NCBI RefSeq assembly: GCF_001509405.1
Contig: NZ_CP011502.1
Coordinates: 1,116,001-1,180,000, forward strand
Length of the DNA: 64,000 nucleotides
From: Aeromicrobium erythreum
GTDB taxonomy: Bacteria > Actinomycetota > Actinomycetes > Propionibacteriales > Nocardioidaceae
Direction: 5' to 3'
This document shows, in pieces, positions 42,327 through 52,569 of this stretch. The translations under genes were made by a program, and so were the position numbers. Under the pieces are notes generated by a model that saw only the letters and a list, made by a program, of their open reading frames with translations, was not told the origin of the DNA and ran no database searches. Each line of letters opens with the position of its first letter. Position 1 is the first letter of the stretch.

Positions 42327-42404
42327 GCCGCTCGTCCGGCACCGGTCACCTGACGTTCACGTCGGCGACCGGTGCCGTTGCGCTGCCGGGGTCACGCTGG
42401 CGCC

Positions 42405-42542
42405 ATGAAGCACACGCTCACCCGTCGCGACCTGCTCGCCTCGATCCCGGTGATCGCCCTCGGGGCGCTGCTGTTCGTGCTCCCGCCGGCCCCGGACCAG
42501 CCCACGCAGACGCCCACGGCGTCCGCGGTCAGCGCTCCCTGA
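42405..42542 (+). CDS. Small ORF: Tat-like signal peptide with short tail
   Basis: A 45-residue ORF. MKHTLTRRDLLASIPVIALG has a twin-arginine-like motif (TRRDLL) followed by a hydrophobic helix and a proline-rich end (LPPAPDQPTQTPTASAVSAP). There is no mature domain. Its stop overlaps the convergent pncA stop by 14 bases. The ribosome site is weak (CTGGCGCC). It could be an orphan exported peptide, a membrane microprotein, or a decayed gene. Codon third positions are GC-rich as in real genes. Confidence 0.45.
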   Translation: MKHTLTRRDLLASIPVIALGALLFVLPPAPDQPTQTPTASAVSAP

Positions 42543-43104
42543 CCTCGACCTGCGCCGCGCGCAGCTCCTCGCGCAGCGCAGGCAGCCCCGAGGGGTCGAC
42601 CGCGGCGGTCATCCCCTCGATCACCCGCACCGCGAAGCCCTCGCGGGCGCCGTCGAGCGCGGTGGCCCGCACGCAGTGGTCGGTGGCGATGCCGACGACG
42701 TCGAGCGTCGTGACGCCGCGCTCGTGCAGCCACGCCGCCATCGACACCCCGTCGGAGGTCAGGCCCTCGAAGCCGGAGTAGGCCGCCTCGTACTCGCCCT
42801 TGAGGAAGACCGCGTCGAACTGGTCGTCACGCAGCGGCTCGTGCAGCTCCGCCCCCGGCGTGCCGACGACGCAGTGCGGCGGCCAGGAGTCGACGTAGTC
42901 GGGGGTGCTGGAGAAGTGCGGTCCGGGGTCGACGTGGTGGTCGCGCGTGGCGACGACGGTCGTGTAGGCGCCGGACGCGAGCAGCGTCGCCACCCGGTGG
43001 GCGAGGTCGGCGCCTCCGGCGACGGCGAGCGAGCCGCCCTCGCAGAAGTCGTTCTGCACGTCGACGACGACGAGCGCGGTGGACGGGTCGTGGGTCGTGG
43101 TCAT
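42529..43104 (-). CDS. pncA: Nicotinamidase (isochorismatase family)
   Basis: A 191-residue hydrolase that turns nicotinamide into nicotinic acid for NAD salvage. VVVDVQNDFCEGGSLAV at residues 12-28 supplies the catalytic Asp and the metal-site Asp; the metal-binding His are in ATRDHHVDPGPHFS; a Lys in LKGEYEAAYSGFEG and Cys in GIATDHCVRATALDG complete the Asp-Lys-Cys triad. All are intact, so pyrazinamide would be a substrate. It stands just downstream of pncB on the same strand, 32 bp apart, forming a salvage operon that makes nicotinate and then its mononucleotide. Confidence 0.93.
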   Translation of the reverse strand: MTTTHDPSTALVVVDVQNDFCEGGSLAVAGGADLAHRVATLLASGAYTTVVATRDHHVDPGPHFSSTPDYVDSWPPHCVVGTPGAELHEPLRDDQFDAVFLKGEYEAAYSGFEGLTSDGVSMAAWLHERGVTTLDVVGIATDHCVRATALDGAREGFAVRVIEGMTAAVDPSGLPALREELRAAQVEVRER

Positions 43105-43136
43105 GGATCCTCCCGACGGGTGGGGGTGGGGTCGGT

Positions 43137-44423
43137 TCAGCGCTCGAAGATCGTCTCGAGCACGGGCTCACCGGCGGAGAGCTTGTGCGCGGCGGCGGGC
43201 AGCTCGGCGATCGCCGCGGCATGGCGTGCGCGCGCGTCGTCGAGCGTGTCGTGGTGCACCCGCGTGCCGCCCTCGACGAACGGCACGAGCAGCGAGCGGT
43301 CGTCGCCGTCGTCGTGCGGCGGTGCGCCGATGCCGACCACCTCGGCCTGCGCCGTGCCCGTCGCCGAGCGCCGTCGCAGGGCCCACTTGCGGCCGCCGAC
43401 GCTGGCCTTGTCGGCACTCTTCTTGGCCACCGGGACGAGGGCGTCGCCGTCGTCGGCGCGCGCGACCAGCTTGTAGACGAACCCCGACGTGGGGGCGCCG
43501 GACCCGGTGACGAGCGACGTGCCCACGCCGTAGCCGTCGACCGGTGCGGCGGCGAGCCCGGCGATGGCGTGCTCGTCGAGGTCGCTGGTGACGACGATGC
43601 GCGTCGCCGTGGCGCCGAGGCCGTCGAGCTGCTCGCGCACCCGCCGCGCCAGGGACGGCAGGTCGCCGGAGTCGATCCGGATGGCGCCGAGCCCTGGTCC
43701 GGCGACGTCGATCCCCGTGCGGACCGCCTCCTCGATGTCGTAGGTGTCGACGAGCAGCGTGGTGCCGGTCCCGAGCGATGCCACCTGCGCCGTGAACGCG
43801 TCGCGCTCGGTGTCGTGCAGCAGCGTGAACGAGTGGGCGCTGGTGCCCGCCGTCGGGATCCCGTGCGTGCGCCCGGCCTCGAGGTTGGACGTCGTGGCGA
43901 AGCCGGCCACGTAGGCGGCGCGTGCGGCGGCGACAGCGGCGCGCTCGTGGGTGCGGCGCGAGCCCATCTCGATGCAGGGCCGTCCGTCGGCCGCGCCGAC
44001 CATGCGGGCAGCAGCCGACGCGATGGCGGAGTCGTGGTTGAGCACCGACAGGAACAGCGTCTCCAGGACGACCGCCTCGGCGAAGGTCCCCTCGACGACG
44101 AGCACCGGCGACGCCGGGAAGTAGAGCTCGCCCTCGGGGTAGCCCCACACGTCGCCGGTGAACCGGTAGTCGGCGAGCCAGTCGCACGTCGTGTCGTCGA
44201 CGACGCCCCGCTCGCGCAGCCAGGCGACGGTGTCGGGGTCGAAGCGGAAGTCCTCGAGGGCGTCGAGCAGGCGCCCGGTGCCCGCCACGACGCCGTAGCG
44301 CCGGCCGGTCGGCAGCCGGCGCGCGAACAGCTCGAACACGGAGTGCCGGTGCGCCGTGCCGTCGGCGAGGGCCGCCTGCAGCATCGTGAGCTCGTAGTGG
44401 TCGGTGAGGAGTGCCGTGGTCAC
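43137..44423 (-). CDS. pncB: Nicotinate phosphoribosyltransferase
   Basis: A 428-residue enzyme that joins nicotinate and PRPP to make nicotinate mononucleotide. [17 protein letters not shown] at the start, [19 protein letters not shown] (binding site and His) near 170, the GTSAHSF segment with the catalytic His, and [16 protein letters not shown] near 265 are typical of NAPRTase. GTG 44423 is in frame and positioned at the conserved N-terminus. The order pncB, clpS, DUF2017 mirrors mycobacteria, where pncB1 diverges from clpS. Followed by pncA on the same strand. Confidence 0.95.
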   Translation of the reverse strand: MTTALLTDHYELTMLQAALADGTAHRHSVFELFARRLPTGRRYGVVAGTGRLLDALEDFRFDPDTVAWLRERGVVDDTTCDWLADYRFTGDVWGYPEGELYFPASPVLVVEGTFAEAVVLETLFLSVLNHDSAIASAAARMVGAADGRPCIEMGSRRTHERAAVAAARAAYVAGFATTSNLEAGRTHGIPTAGTSAHSFTLLHDTERDAFTAQVASLGTGTTLLVDTYDIEEAVRTGIDVAGPGLGAIRIDSGDLPSLARRVREQLDGLGATATRIVVTSDLDEHAIAGLAAAPVDGYGVGTSLVTGSGAPTSGFVYKLVARADDGDALVPVAKKSADKASVGGRKWALRRRSATGTAQAEVVGIGAPPHDDGDDRSLLVPFVEGGTRVHHDTLDDARARHAAAIAELPAAAHKLSAGEPVLETIFER

Positions 44424-44500
44424 CTCGCCAGCGTAGGGCCGCCGTCGGACGCGGCACCCCCACGCGGGCGCGTTTCGGTCCGCGTCGAGCCTGGGACACA

Positions 44501-44809
44501 ATGGGACGCGTGACCACCCCGGCCCCGGTAGAGCTCGACGAGCCCGCGTCCGAGCTCGGCCTCGCGCTCCAGGACCCGTGGGTCACGATCGTCTGGAACG
44601 ACCCCGTGAACCTGATGTCGTACGTGGCGTACGTGTTCCGTACCTACTTCGGCTACACCGAGGAGAAGGCGACCGAGCTGATGCTGGCGGTGCACCACGA
44701 GGGGCGGGCGGTCGTGTCGAGTGGGAGCCGCGAGCAGATGGAACGGCACGTGCAGGCCATGCACGAGTACGGCCTGTGGGCGACCCTGCAGAAGTCGGAC
44801 TCCGTCTGA
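44501..44809 (+). CDS. clpS: ATP-dependent Clp protease adaptor ClpS
   Basis: A 102-residue adaptor that delivers N-degron proteins to ClpC/ClpA-Clp[47 protein letters not shown] is the complete ClpS core, including the Asn-Asp and the hydrophobic pocket that reads N-terminal residues, and the Leu/Met gate position. ATG 44501 or GTG 44510 could be the start. It is divergent from pncB by 77 bp and overlaps the DUF2017 gene (TGATG), so both are translated together. Confidence 0.95.
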   Translation: MGRVTTPAPVELDEPASELGLALQDPWVTIVWNDPVNLMSYVAYVFRTYFGYTEEKATELMLAVHHEGRAVVSSGSREQMERHVQAMHEYGLWATLQKSDSV

Positions 44810-45384
44810 TGCGTCCCTTCAAGCGCCGCCGACGCGGCGGGGTCGTGGCCGTGTTCGAGCCCGACGAGGCACACGTGCTGGCCAACCTGGCCGGACAGGT
44901 GGTCGAGCTGCTGCGCGACCGCAACGGTGCCAGCGAGTCCGACCCCGACCCGCTCGCCCTCCAGCTCGGCATGGGTGGCCCGTCGCTGCCGCCGGAGGAC
45001 CCGGTGCTGCGCCGGCTCCTGCCCGACGCCTACGGCGACGACGAGGAGGAGTCGGCCGAGTTCCGCCGCTTCACCGAGCGCTCGCTCACGAGCGCCAAGG
45101 TCGAGAACGCCGAGCGTCTCATCGCGTCGCTCGAGGCCGGTGGCCTCGACGACGAGGGGGAGATGGACACCGTCGTGGAGGTCGAGCTCGACCCCGCCGA
45201 CGTGCAGGCGTGGCTGCGCAGCCTGACCGACATCCGGCTCTCCATCGCCGTCCGCCTCGGCATCGACTCCGAGGACGACCAGCTCGCGCTCTCCGAGAGC
45301 GACGACCCCGCCGTGAGCACGATGGTCGACGTCTACGACTGGCTCGGCTACGTGCAGGAGACCCTGGTCGGCGCACTCGACTGA
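44809..45384 (+). CDS. DUF2017 family protein
   Basis: A 191-residue actinobacterial protein. [35 protein letters not shown] opens the family; DPVLRRLLPDAYGDDEEESAEFRRFTE and RLGIDSEDDQLALSESDDPAVSTMVDVYDWLGYVQETLV are the conserved blocks. It is acidic and soluble. It is always found after clpS in Actinobacteria, which suggests a link to ClpS-guided proteolysis, but no function is known. ATG 44809 shares one base with the clpS stop. Confidence 0.93.
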   Translation: MRPFKRRRRGGVVAVFEPDEAHVLANLAGQVVELLRDRNGASESDPDPLALQLGMGGPSLPPEDPVLRRLLPDAYGDDEEESAEFRRFTERSLTSAKVENAERLIASLEAGGLDDEGEMDTVVEVELDPADVQAWLRSLTDIRLSIAVRLGIDSEDDQLALSESDDPAVSTMVDVYDWLGYVQETLVGALD

Positions 45385-45401
45385 GCAGCGCGACGAGGCG
45401 C

Positions 45402-45719
45402 TCAGCCGACGTCGACCAACGGCACCGAGAACACGCCGTCGACCCGGAACTCGACGCGGACCGGGACGTCGGACTCGTACCCGCCGCGTCGGTGGACACG
45501 AGCGTCGCAGTCCATGGTGTCGCCGACGCCGACCCAGGACGGAAGGGGCTCGCACGAGGCGTCGATGCCCGAGACCTCCGTGCCTCGTGGCCCCAGACGC
45601 TCCCAGAGGTCGTACCGGACCATCTGCTCGATATCGGCTGTCGTGTCACCGCCTGAGCAGGCCGCCAGCGGCAGCAGCAACGTCAGCAGGAGCGGCAACG
45701 GGACCGGTCGGTGCGGCAT
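45402..45719 (-). CDS. Small DUF4333-like lipoprotein
   Basis: A 105-residue exported protein: PHRPVPLPLLLTLLLPLAACSGG contains a lipobox (LAAC). The mature part has two cysteines (DASCEPLP and MDCDARV) in a small domain ending PVRVEFRVDGVFSVPLVDVG. The spacing and sequence SCE...V...DC resemble the DUF4333 lipoproteins of mycobacteria and relatives, whose role is unknown. ATG 45719 is preferred over a GTG 9 bases earlier. It converges with DUF2017, 17 bp apart. Confidence 0.72.
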   Translation of the reverse strand: MPHRPVPLPLLLTLLLPLAACSGGDTTADIEQMVRYDLWERLGPRGTEVSGIDASCEPLPSWVGVGDTMDCDARVHRRGGYESDVPVRVEFRVDGVFSVPLVDVG

Positions 45720-45783
45720 GCCCGGCACGCTAGACCGCGCGGGCGGCTCGTGTCGCCCGAACCCGGAACGTGTTCCGGACCCC

Positions 45784-46560
45784 TCAGCCGCGACGCAGGA
45801 CCGCTGCCATGGCGGTCAGCCCGCGGGCCTCGGCGAGCTCGAGCGCGGTGCGTCCCTGCCGGTCGCGGATCATCGGGTCGGCGCCCGCGTCGAGCAGCGC
45901 CTGGACGACGGCCCGGTGGCGGCGGCCGCCGTCGCCGAGCACCACGGCCTCCAGGAGTGCGGTCCAGCCGAGGTCGTTCACGTGGTCGAGGTCGACGTCG
46001 GTCGTGGTCACCCAGCGGACGTACGCGACGTGCCCGCGCTCGCTCGCGGGGATCGGCGAGAGACCCCCGAAGCGGTTGCGCAGGGTCAGGTCGGCGCCCG
46101 CGTCGAGCAGCAGGCGCCCCATCGCGACGCTGCCGGTGACCCCCGTGACCAGCCACGGCGTGTCGGAGCGGTCGTCCACCGCGTCGGGGTCGGCACCGAC
46201 GTGCAGCAGCAGCTCTGCGACCTCGACGTGGTCCGCCGCCGCGGCGAGCAGCAGCGGGGTGCGGCGTCGCGCGTCGCGTGCCTCGACGTCGGCTCCGTCG
46301 CGCAGGGCGCGGGCAGCACCCCGCGCGTCGCCGTCGCCCGCCGCGGCGAGCAGGCGACGGTCGACCCGCTGCTGCGCGGCGGCGTCGAGGCTGGGGCGCG
46401 GCGAGGCCGACGCGGACGGGGAGGGCGGGGTGCGGGTCACAGCGGTCTCCTCGGGGCTGGTCGGGCGTCCGGCGCCGGGGTTGGGAGCGGGATCCGCAGG
46501 CGCGGAGCAGGAGGTGACGACGAGCGTCGCGAGCACGGCGACCGCTCCGCGCGCCCTCAC
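45784..46560 (-). CDS. Ankyrin-repeat lipoprotein
   Basis: A 258-residue exported protein with a lipobox (LATLVVTSC) and a Pro/Ser/Thr linker. Residues about 70-255 are five ankyrin repeats: ALRDGADVEARDARRRTPLLLAAA, LLLHVGADPDAVDDRSDTPWLV, LLLDAGADLTLRNRFG, VDLDHVNDLGWTALLEAVV and LLDAGADPMIRDRQGRTALELAEARG. Ankyrin proteins at the cell surface bind other proteins. GTG 46560 overlaps the stop of the GntR regulator by four bases, so the regulator and the lipoprotein are coupled. A partner is not evident. Confidence 0.88.
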   Translation of the reverse strand: MRARGAVAVLATLVVTSCSAPADPAPNPGAGRPTSPEETAVTRTPPSPSASASPRPSLDAAAQQRVDRRLLAAAGDGDARGAARALRDGADVEARDARRRTPLLLAAAADHVEVAELLLHVGADPDAVDDRSDTPWLVTGVTGSVAMGRLLLDAGADLTLRNRFGGLSPIPASERGHVAYVRWVTTTDVDLDHVNDLGWTALLEAVVLGDGGRRHRAVVQALLDAGADPMIRDRQGRTALELAEARGLTAMAAVLRRG

Positions 46561-47189
46561 GTCCGCTCCGCGAGCGCCGCGCGGCTCGTGCGGACGTGCT
46601 GCGCCAGGACCGCCTCCACGCGGTCGGCGTCGCCCTGCTCGATCGCGTCGACGAGCGCGACGTGCTCCGCGTGCACGGGTGCGGGGTCCGCGTGCTGCTG
46701 CAACGCCCAGCCGAGGACGCGGCGCAGCGGTCGGGCGGTGCGGCGCACGGTCGGTGCTGGCGCGAGGTCGAGCAGGCGCAGGTGGAACTCGGCGTTGAGC
46801 CGCACGGCGTCGGCCTCGCGTCCGCCGTCGATCGCCGACCCGGCGCGCATCAGCAGCGTGCGCAGCGACGACAGGTCGGTGCCGGCGGCGAGCAGGCGCC
46901 GCACGGCCACGGCGTCGAGGGCGTGCGCCACCTCCAGCAGCTCGCTCACCTGGTCGGGGGAGAGGTCGCTCACCGCCACGCCCCCGGTGGCCCGCTCCGT
47001 GGCGAACCCCTCGACGACCAGCTGGTGCAACGCCTGGCGCACCGGGACGCGCGAGACGCCGATCCAGTCGGCGAGCCGGCGCTCGACGAGACGTTGACCC
47101 GGCACGAGGTCGCCGGCCACGATGAGGTCGCGGAGCACGTCGGCGGCGCGGTCGGCGTCGAGCGCACCCTCGCGGCGGGTCTTTGGCAT
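46557..47189 (-). CDS. GntR-family transcriptional regulator (FadR subfamily)
   Basis: A 210-residue repressor. A winged helix-turn-helix at residues 10-75 (AADVLRDLIVAGDLVPGQRLVERRLADWIGVSRVPVRQALHQLVVEGF) is followed by the helical FCD ligand domain with conserved His/Asp for metal-assisted ligand binding (LNAEFHLRLLDLAPAP, HAEHVALVDAIEQGD). ATG 47189 lies inside a palindrome TTTGGCATACCAAA (47182-47195) typical of GntR-type operators, implying autorepression. The ankyrin lipoprotein overlaps its stop and would be co-regulated. Confidence 0.92.
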   Translation of the reverse strand: MPKTRREGALDADRAADVLRDLIVAGDLVPGQRLVERRLADWIGVSRVPVRQALHQLVVEGFATERATGGVAVSDLSPDQVSELLEVAHALDAVAVRRLLAAGTDLSSLRTLLMRAGSAIDGGREADAVRLNAEFHLRLLDLAPAPTVRRTARPLRRVLGWALQQHADPAPVHAEHVALVDAIEQGDADRVEAVLAQHVRTSRAALAERT

Positions 47190-47195
47190 ACCAAA
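47182..47195. promoter_or_regulatory. GntR-type operator overlapping its own start codon
   Basis: TTTGGCATACCAAA has perfect TTTGG/CCAAA arms around four bases and covers the ATG at 47187-47189. The arrangement points to feedback control of the gntR-ankyrin pair and possibly of the Mec gene whose start is 88 bp away. Confidence 0.65.
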
Positions 47196-47282
47196 AGCGT
47201 AGCGGGTCGGTCGCCACGCCCGACCGTCTCGCGACCCAGACGTCACCCGGCGGCGACGTCGCACCTCGCTAGACTCGCCGCC

Positions 47283-49023
<1,741 letters not shown>

Positions 49024-49073
49024 CCTCGCCGTTCGCGGTTCCGGGGCGGCGCCACCTCCGCTAGCCTCACCGT

Positions 49074-50051
49074 GTGCGCGACATCGTGGTCTTCTCCGGA
49101 AGCGCCCACCGAGCCCTGGCCGAGGCCATCTGCAGCGAGCTCGGCACGAGCCTCTCGCCGTCGGAGACCGTGCGGTTCAGCAACGACTGCCTGCAGTCGC
49201 AGCTGCTCGCCAACTGTCGCCAACGTGACGTGTACATCGTGCAGCCGCTGGTGCCGCCGACGCAGGACCACCTCATGGAGCTGCTGCTCATGGTCGACGC
49301 CGCGCGCGGTGCGTCGGCCGCGTCCATCACCGTCGTCGTACCGCACTACGCGTACGCGCGCTCGGACAAGAAGGATGCGTCGCGCATCTCGATCGGCGGC
49401 AAGCTCGTGGCCGACATGATGGCCACCGCCGGCGTGAACCGCGTGGTCACCATGACCCTGCACGCACCGCAGGTGCACGGCTTCTTCTCGATGCCGCTCG
49501 ACCACCTGACCGCCATCGGCGAGCTCGCCGACCACTACCGCGACTCCGACCTGTCGAACGCCGTCGTCGTCTCGCCCGACTTCGGCAACGCGAAGACCGC
49601 GTCGCAGTTCGCGCGGCTCCTCGGCCTGCCGGTCGCGGCCGGCAGCAAGCAGCGCAAGGCCGACGACAAGGTCGTCATCGACGCGATCGTCGGCGACGTC
49701 GCCGGCAAGCGGGCCATCGTGCTCGACGACGAGATCGCCACCGGGGGCTCCATCGTCGAGCTCGTCTCGATGCTGGAGCGCCAGGGCGTCACGGAGATCT
49801 CCGTGGCGTGCACCCACGGGCTGTTCACCGGCAAGGCCGTGGAGCGGCTGCGCGACCACCCGGGCATCGCCGAGGTCGTCACCACCGACACCGTCCCGCC
49901 GCCGGCCGACTGGCCCGCCCTGCGCGTGCGGTCCGTCGCGCCGTTGTTCGCGCGGGCCATCGCCCGCATCCACGCCGGCGAGTCGGTGAGCAGCCTCTTC
50001 GACGGCGTCGACCCCACCCACGCCCCGCCGCAGCCCAAGCTGCCCCTCTGA
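49074..50051 (+). CDS. prs: Ribose-phosphate pyrophosphokinase (PRPP synthetase) homologue
   Basis: A 325-residue enzyme that would make PRPP from ribose 5-phosphate and ATP. FSGSAHRALAEAICSELG opens, RDVYIVQPLVPPTQDHLMELLLM matches the family, YAYARSDKKDASRISIGGKLVADMM carries the flexible loop Lys/Arg and ATP site, and VVLDDEIATGGSIVELV is the PRPP motif. PRPP is used by pncB in this block. The KDASRI loop differs from the KxxxRxP of canonical Prs, so it may be a divergent second copy. GTG 49074 is the start. No other start is better. Confidence 0.85.
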   Translation: MRDIVVFSGSAHRALAEAICSELGTSLSPSETVRFSNDCLQSQLLANCRQRDVYIVQPLVPPTQDHLMELLLMVDAARGASAASITVVVPHYAYARSDKKDASRISIGGKLVADMMATAGVNRVVTMTLHAPQVHGFFSMPLDHLTAIGELADHYRDSDLSNAVVVSPDFGNAKTASQFARLLGLPVAAGSKQRKADDKVVIDAIVGDVAGKRAIVLDDEIATGGSIVELVSMLERQGVTEISVACTHGLFTGKAVERLRDHPGIAEVVTTDTVPPPADWPALRVRSVAPLFARAIARIHAGESVSSLFDGVDPTHAPPQPKLPL

Positions 50052-50066
50052 CGCCCCCTCCCGCCA

Positions 50067-50183
50067 GCGGTGACTTCTCCACCGCAAGCTGCGACGTCCG
50101 TCTCGGCGGTGAGTTCTCCACCGTGTGGGCGCTGGGACGATGGCGAACCCACCGCCGACCCCGATGCGGTGGAGACGTCACCG
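50067..50183. repeat. Three related hairpin-forming motifs
   Basis: GCGGTGACTTCTCCACCG (50067-50084) and GCGGTGAGTTCTCCACCG (50106-50123) are direct copies. GCGGTGGAGACGTCACCG (50166-50183) is nearly their reverse complement. The interval between the prs-like gene and the ABC fusion has no other feature and probably acts as a transcription terminator or a small repeat element. Confidence 0.7.
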
Positions 50184-50268
50184 TCTGGGGAGGGGTCCGT
50201 GTCGTGGGACCGGGGTGCCGACGTCGGTCAGCCGGACTAGGGTCGAGCGACGACGAAGGGGGTCCGGC

Positions 50269-51744
50269 GTGAGCCGACGTGTGCTGGGGCTGCTGGGCGG
50301 CCTCGTGCTGGCCGTGCTGTCGCCGCTGCTCCTGGTGGCGCCGGCGCAGGCAGCCGACGGGGACGGCGCCGGCCGCGAGGTCGTGGTCGGCACCGAGGGC
50401 ACCTACCCGCCCTTCTCGTTCAACGAGGACGGCCGGCTCACGGGCTACGACGTCGACGTCATGAAGGCCGTGGCGAAGGAGGCCGGCTGGCGGCTGCGGT
50501 TCGTGCAGTCCCAGTTCGACGCCCTCTTCGGCTCGCTCGACGCCGGCCGCATCGACGTGATCGCCAACCAGATCACCATCAACCCCGAGCGCGAGGCGCG
50601 GTACGCGTTCTCCGAGCCGTACGCCTACTCGCGCGGCGTCATCGTCGCGCGCAAGGGCTCCGACATCCGCACGTTGGCCGACCTGAAGGGCCTCACCACG
50701 GCGCAGTCGGCCACGAGCAACTGGTCGCAGGTGGCCAAGGACGCCGGTGCGAAGGTCGAGAACGTCGAGCAGTTCTCCCAGGCGGCCGACCTGGTCGCCC
50801 GCGGCCGGGTCGACGCGATCGTCAACGACAACATCGCCGTCCTCGACTACCTCGCCACGTCGGGCAACGACCAGGTCGAGATCGTCGGCGACGCGGGCGA
50901 CGAGGTCAGCCGCCAGTCGCTCGCGTTCCGCCAGGACGACGCCGACCTGGTGCGCGAGGCCGACCGCGCGCTCGACGCGCTGCGCGCCGACGGCACCCTG
51001 CAGCGGATCAGCGAGGACTACTTCGGCGCCGACGTCTCCGTCGAGGACGGGGGAGAGGCGCAGGTCGGCGGTCGCGACGAGGCGTCGTGGCTGACGAGCG
51101 TCCGCGAGGCCGCGTGGCCGGCGTTCGTCGCCCTGGTGAAGATCACCATCCCGCTCACCGCGATCAGCTTCGCGATCGGCCTCGCGGCGGCTGTGCTCAT
51201 CGCCCTGGCCCGGGCGTCGTCCTCCCGGTGGCTCGCCTGGCCGGCCCGCTTCTTCATCTCCGCGGTCCGCGGCACGCCGCTGCTGCTCCAGCTCTTCGTG
51301 GTCTTCTACGGCCTGCCGCAGCTCGGGCTGGACCTCCCGTCCTTCCCGGCCGCGGTGCTGGCCCTCAGCGTCAACGTGGCCGGCTACGGCGCCGAGACGG
51401 TCCGGGGCGCGCTGCTGGCCGTGCCGCGCGGGCAGCACGAGGCCGCCGCGACCATCGGCATGTCGGGCCGTCTCGCCCTGCGCAGGGTCGTCCTTCCGCA
51501 GGCTGCGCGGATCGCCGTGCCGCCGCTGTCGAACACGCTGATCTCGCTGGTCAAGGACACCTCGCTCGTGTCGGTCGTGCTCCTCACCGACGTCACGCGC
51601 GTCCTCAACCAGCAGGCGTCCGCGTCGTTCGACTACCTGCCGCTGTACCTGCTCGGCGGCCTGTACTACTGGATCGTCTGCACCGTGCTCTCGGTGGCGC
51701 AGGGACGCCTCGAGACCCGACTGAACAGGTACGTGACGCCATGA
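50269..51744 (+). CDS. Polar amino-acid ABC transporter: substrate-binding and permease fusion
   Basis: A 491-residue protein. Residues 1-28 are a signal peptide. Residues 35-255 are a PBP/SBP_bac_3 amino-acid receptor (VVVGTEGTYPPFSFNEDGRLTGYDVDVMKAVAKEAG, RIDVIANQITINPEREARYAFSEPYAYS). A linker of about 25 residues leads to a permease of the HisMQ type (FVALVKITIPLTAISFAIG to the C-terminus) with the EAA loop EAAATIGMSGRLALRRVVLPQA. GTG 50269 has a GAAGGGGG site. The ATPase gene overlaps it by four bases. Substrate could be cystine or another amino acid; the nearby cysM suggests sulfur amino acids, but this is a guess. Confidence 0.92.
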   Translation: MSRRVLGLLGGLVLAVLSPLLLVAPAQAADGDGAGREVVVGTEGTYPPFSFNEDGRLTGYDVDVMKAVAKEAGWRLRFVQSQFDALFGSLDAGRIDVIANQITINPEREARYAFSEPYAYSRGVIVARKGSDIRTLADLKGLTTAQSATSNWSQVAKDAGAKVENVEQFSQAADLVARGRVDAIVNDNIAVLDYLATSGNDQVEIVGDAGDEVSRQSLAFRQDDADLVREADRALDALRADGTLQRISEDYFGADVSVEDGGEAQVGGRDEASWLTSVREAAWPAFVALVKITIPLTAISFAIGLAAAVLIALARASSSRWLAWPARFFISAVRGTPLLLQLFVVFYGLPQLGLDLPSFPAAVLALSVNVAGYGAETVRGALLAVPRGQHEAAATIGMSGRLALRRVVLPQAARIAVPPLSNTLISLVKDTSLVSVVLLTDVTRVLNQQASASFDYLPLYLLGGLYYWIVCTVLSVAQGRLETRLNRYVTP

Positions 51745-52511
51745 CCACGTCGTCGCTCCTGCAGGCCAGCGGCCTGCGCAAGACCTTCGGCGACAACGTC
51801 GTGCTCGACGGTGTCGACCTCGACGTGCCCGAGGGCACCACCACAGCGATCATCGGGCCCTCCGGCTCGGGCAAGACGACGCTGCTGCGCTCCCTCAACG
51901 CGCTCACCGTGCCCGACGCCGGCACCGTGTCCATCGGCGACGTGTCGGTCGACTTCGGGTCGCTGCCGCGCGGCAAGGAGGGACGTCGCGCTTGCGAGCG
52001 GCTGCGCGCGCAGAGCGGCATGGTCTTCCAGTCCCACGAGCTCTTCCCGCACCGCACCGTGCTCGGCAACCTCGTCGAGGGGCCCGTGCAGGTGCAGGGC
52101 GAGGACCCGGACGAGGCTGCCGCACGCGCCCGCGCGCTGCTCGAGCAGGTGGGTCTGGCCGGACGCGAGGACGCCTACCCGTCGCAGCTCTCGGGCGGCC
52201 AGCAGCAGCGCGTCGGCATCGCCCGCGCGCTGGCGCTGCGACCCCGCGTGGTGCTGCTCGACGAGCCGACGTCGGCGCTCGACCCCGAGCTCGTCGGCGA
52301 GGTGCTCGCCGTCGTGCGCGACCTCGCCTCGCAGGGGTGGACGATGGTGGTCGTCACGCACGAGATCCGGTTCGCGGCCGACGTGGCCGACACCGTCGTC
52401 TTCGTCGACGGTGGGCACGTCGTCGAGCGCGGACCCGCGCGCGACGTCGTCGACGCGCCCCAGCACGAGCGCACGCAGCGCTTCCTCGAGCGCGTCCTGC
52501 ACCCGGGGTGA
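51741..52511 (+). CDS. Polar amino-acid ABC transporter, ATP-binding protein
   Basis: A 256-residue ABC ATPase. Walker A is [17 protein letters not shown] near residues 37-53, the amino-acid transporter Q-loop is [23 protein letters not shown], the signature is [19 protein letters not shown], and Walker B is [15 protein letters not shown]. The pattern is that of the HisP/GlnQ group of uptake ATPases. ATG 51741 overlaps the preceding stop as ATGA, so the receptor-permease fusion and ATPase make a two-gene importer. The glutamate racemase gene begins 58 bp downstream and may or may not be co-transcribed. Confidence 0.95.
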   Translation: MTTSSLLQASGLRKTFGDNVVLDGVDLDVPEGTTTAIIGPSGSGKTTLLRSLNALTVPDAGTVSIGDVSVDFGSLPRGKEGRRACERLRAQSGMVFQSHELFPHRTVLGNLVEGPVQVQGEDPDEAAARARALLEQVGLAGREDAYPSQLSGGQQQRVGIARALALRPRVVLLDEPTSALDPELVGEVLAVVRDLASQGWTMVVVTHEIRFAADVADTVVFVDGGHVVERGPARDVVDAPQHERTQRFLERVLHPG

Positions 52512-52569
52512 TGATCATGACGGTCCCGGGACTGGCCGTGTCGCCGGACGGTCCGTAGGCTTGCGCCTC

